A stretch of 5,781 bases of DNA from an uncultured Clostridia bacterium (GTDB lineage Bacteria; Bacillota; Clostridia; TANB77; CAG-508): assembly GCA_944393305.1 (NCBI GenBank), contig CALXZS010000087.1, positions 1 to 5,781 on the forward strand, written 5' to 3'. The notes under the pieces were generated by a model. It did no database searches, was not told the origin of the DNA, and was given only the letters and a program-made list of their open reading frames with translations. Both the position numbers and the translations under genes were made by a program. Every line of letters begins with the position of its first letter. Within the stretch, counting starts at the first letter, position 1. This document shows, one piece after another, positions 5,641 through 5,781 of the stretch.

Positions 5641-5781
5641 TTAAGCTACATGATCTTTTATATAATCAACAACGTCTCCAACAGTTACAACTTTTTCTGC
5701 ATCGCTATCTGGAATTTCCATATCAAATTCCTCTTCTAATGCCATTATAAGTTCAACTATGTCTAAAGAGTCTGCTCCTAA
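5641..5781 (-). CDS. acpP: Acyl carrier protein, 3' part (5' end beyond the window)
   Basis: The last 46 residues and TAA stop of an acyl carrier protein, the small cytoplasmic carrier that holds growing acyl chains on a 4'-phosphopantetheine arm during type II fatty acid synthesis. The visible part starts LGADSLDIVEL; the Ser of the DSL motif (fifth visible residue) is the phosphopantetheine attachment site. It is followed by the acidic helix II (MALEEEFDMEIPD) and the usual C-terminal helices (VGDVVDYIKDHVA). Family members are about 75-80 residues, so roughly 30 N-terminal residues lie off the right edge. The reading frame is set by the stop at 5641-5643. In Clostridia this gene usually sits between plsX and rnc; here rnc is displaced by two extra genes. 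A strong intrinsic terminator lies 30 bp past the stop. Identification is near certain; the symbol follows family convention. Confidence 0.96.
   Translation of the reverse strand, partial: LGADSLDIVELIMALEEEFDMEIPDSDAEKVVTVGDVVDYIKDHVA

Overview
The window is strongly AT-rich. Every convincing gene lies on the minus strand, so transcription runs from the right edge to the left. The core order acpP - (insert) - rnc - radical SAM protein - ogg is a variant of the clostridial plsX-acpP-rnc-radical SAM-smc neighbourhood. With the low GC, purine-rich Shine-Dalgarno sites (GGAGG, AGAGG) and a Clostridium-type 8-oxoguanine glycosylase, this points to a low-GC Bacillota, most likely an uncultured or gut-type Clostridia. 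All genes read with the standard code. TGA is not used as a stop by any gene here (five TAA, two TAG).

Layout in transcription order. (1) 5781-5641: the 3' part of acpP (acyl carrier protein), ended by a clear intrinsic terminator (stem 5593-5611). (2) 5640-5471: an intergenic region of 170 bp holding three consecutive inverted repeats and a possible promoter. (3) 5470-3476: a 664-residue protein with an amidoligase-like (Amidoligase_2 type, ATP-dependent carboxylate-amine ligase) C-terminal half and an N-terminal half of degenerate helical repeats. (4) 3513-2992: a 173-residue hypothetical protein overlapping the previous gene by 38 bp, with a Lys/Glu-rich tandem-repeat tail. (5) 2955-2287: rnc (RNase III), with a good promoter just upstream. 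(6) 2283-1246: an Elp3-like radical SAM protein. (7) 1234-380: ogg, an 8-oxoguanine DNA glycosylase/lyase. (8) 320-159: an unrecognised 53-residue protein, preceded by a perfect 13-bp hairpin. (9) 158-1: non-coding sequence with a 21-bp imperfect direct repeat that resembles the end of an insertion sequence.

The genes fall into at least three transcription units: acpP, closed by its terminator; the amidoligase-like pair, coupled by overlap; and rnc-radical SAM-ogg-small ORF, with spacings of 3, 11 and 59 bp and SD sites embedded in the preceding gene's end. The last unit groups RNA processing, a probable RNA-modifying enzyme and oxidative DNA repair. The most unusual part is the amidoligase-like gene and its charged partner, placed between acpP and rnc, two genes that are usually adjacent in this lineage. 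Its substrate and role cannot be read from the sequence.
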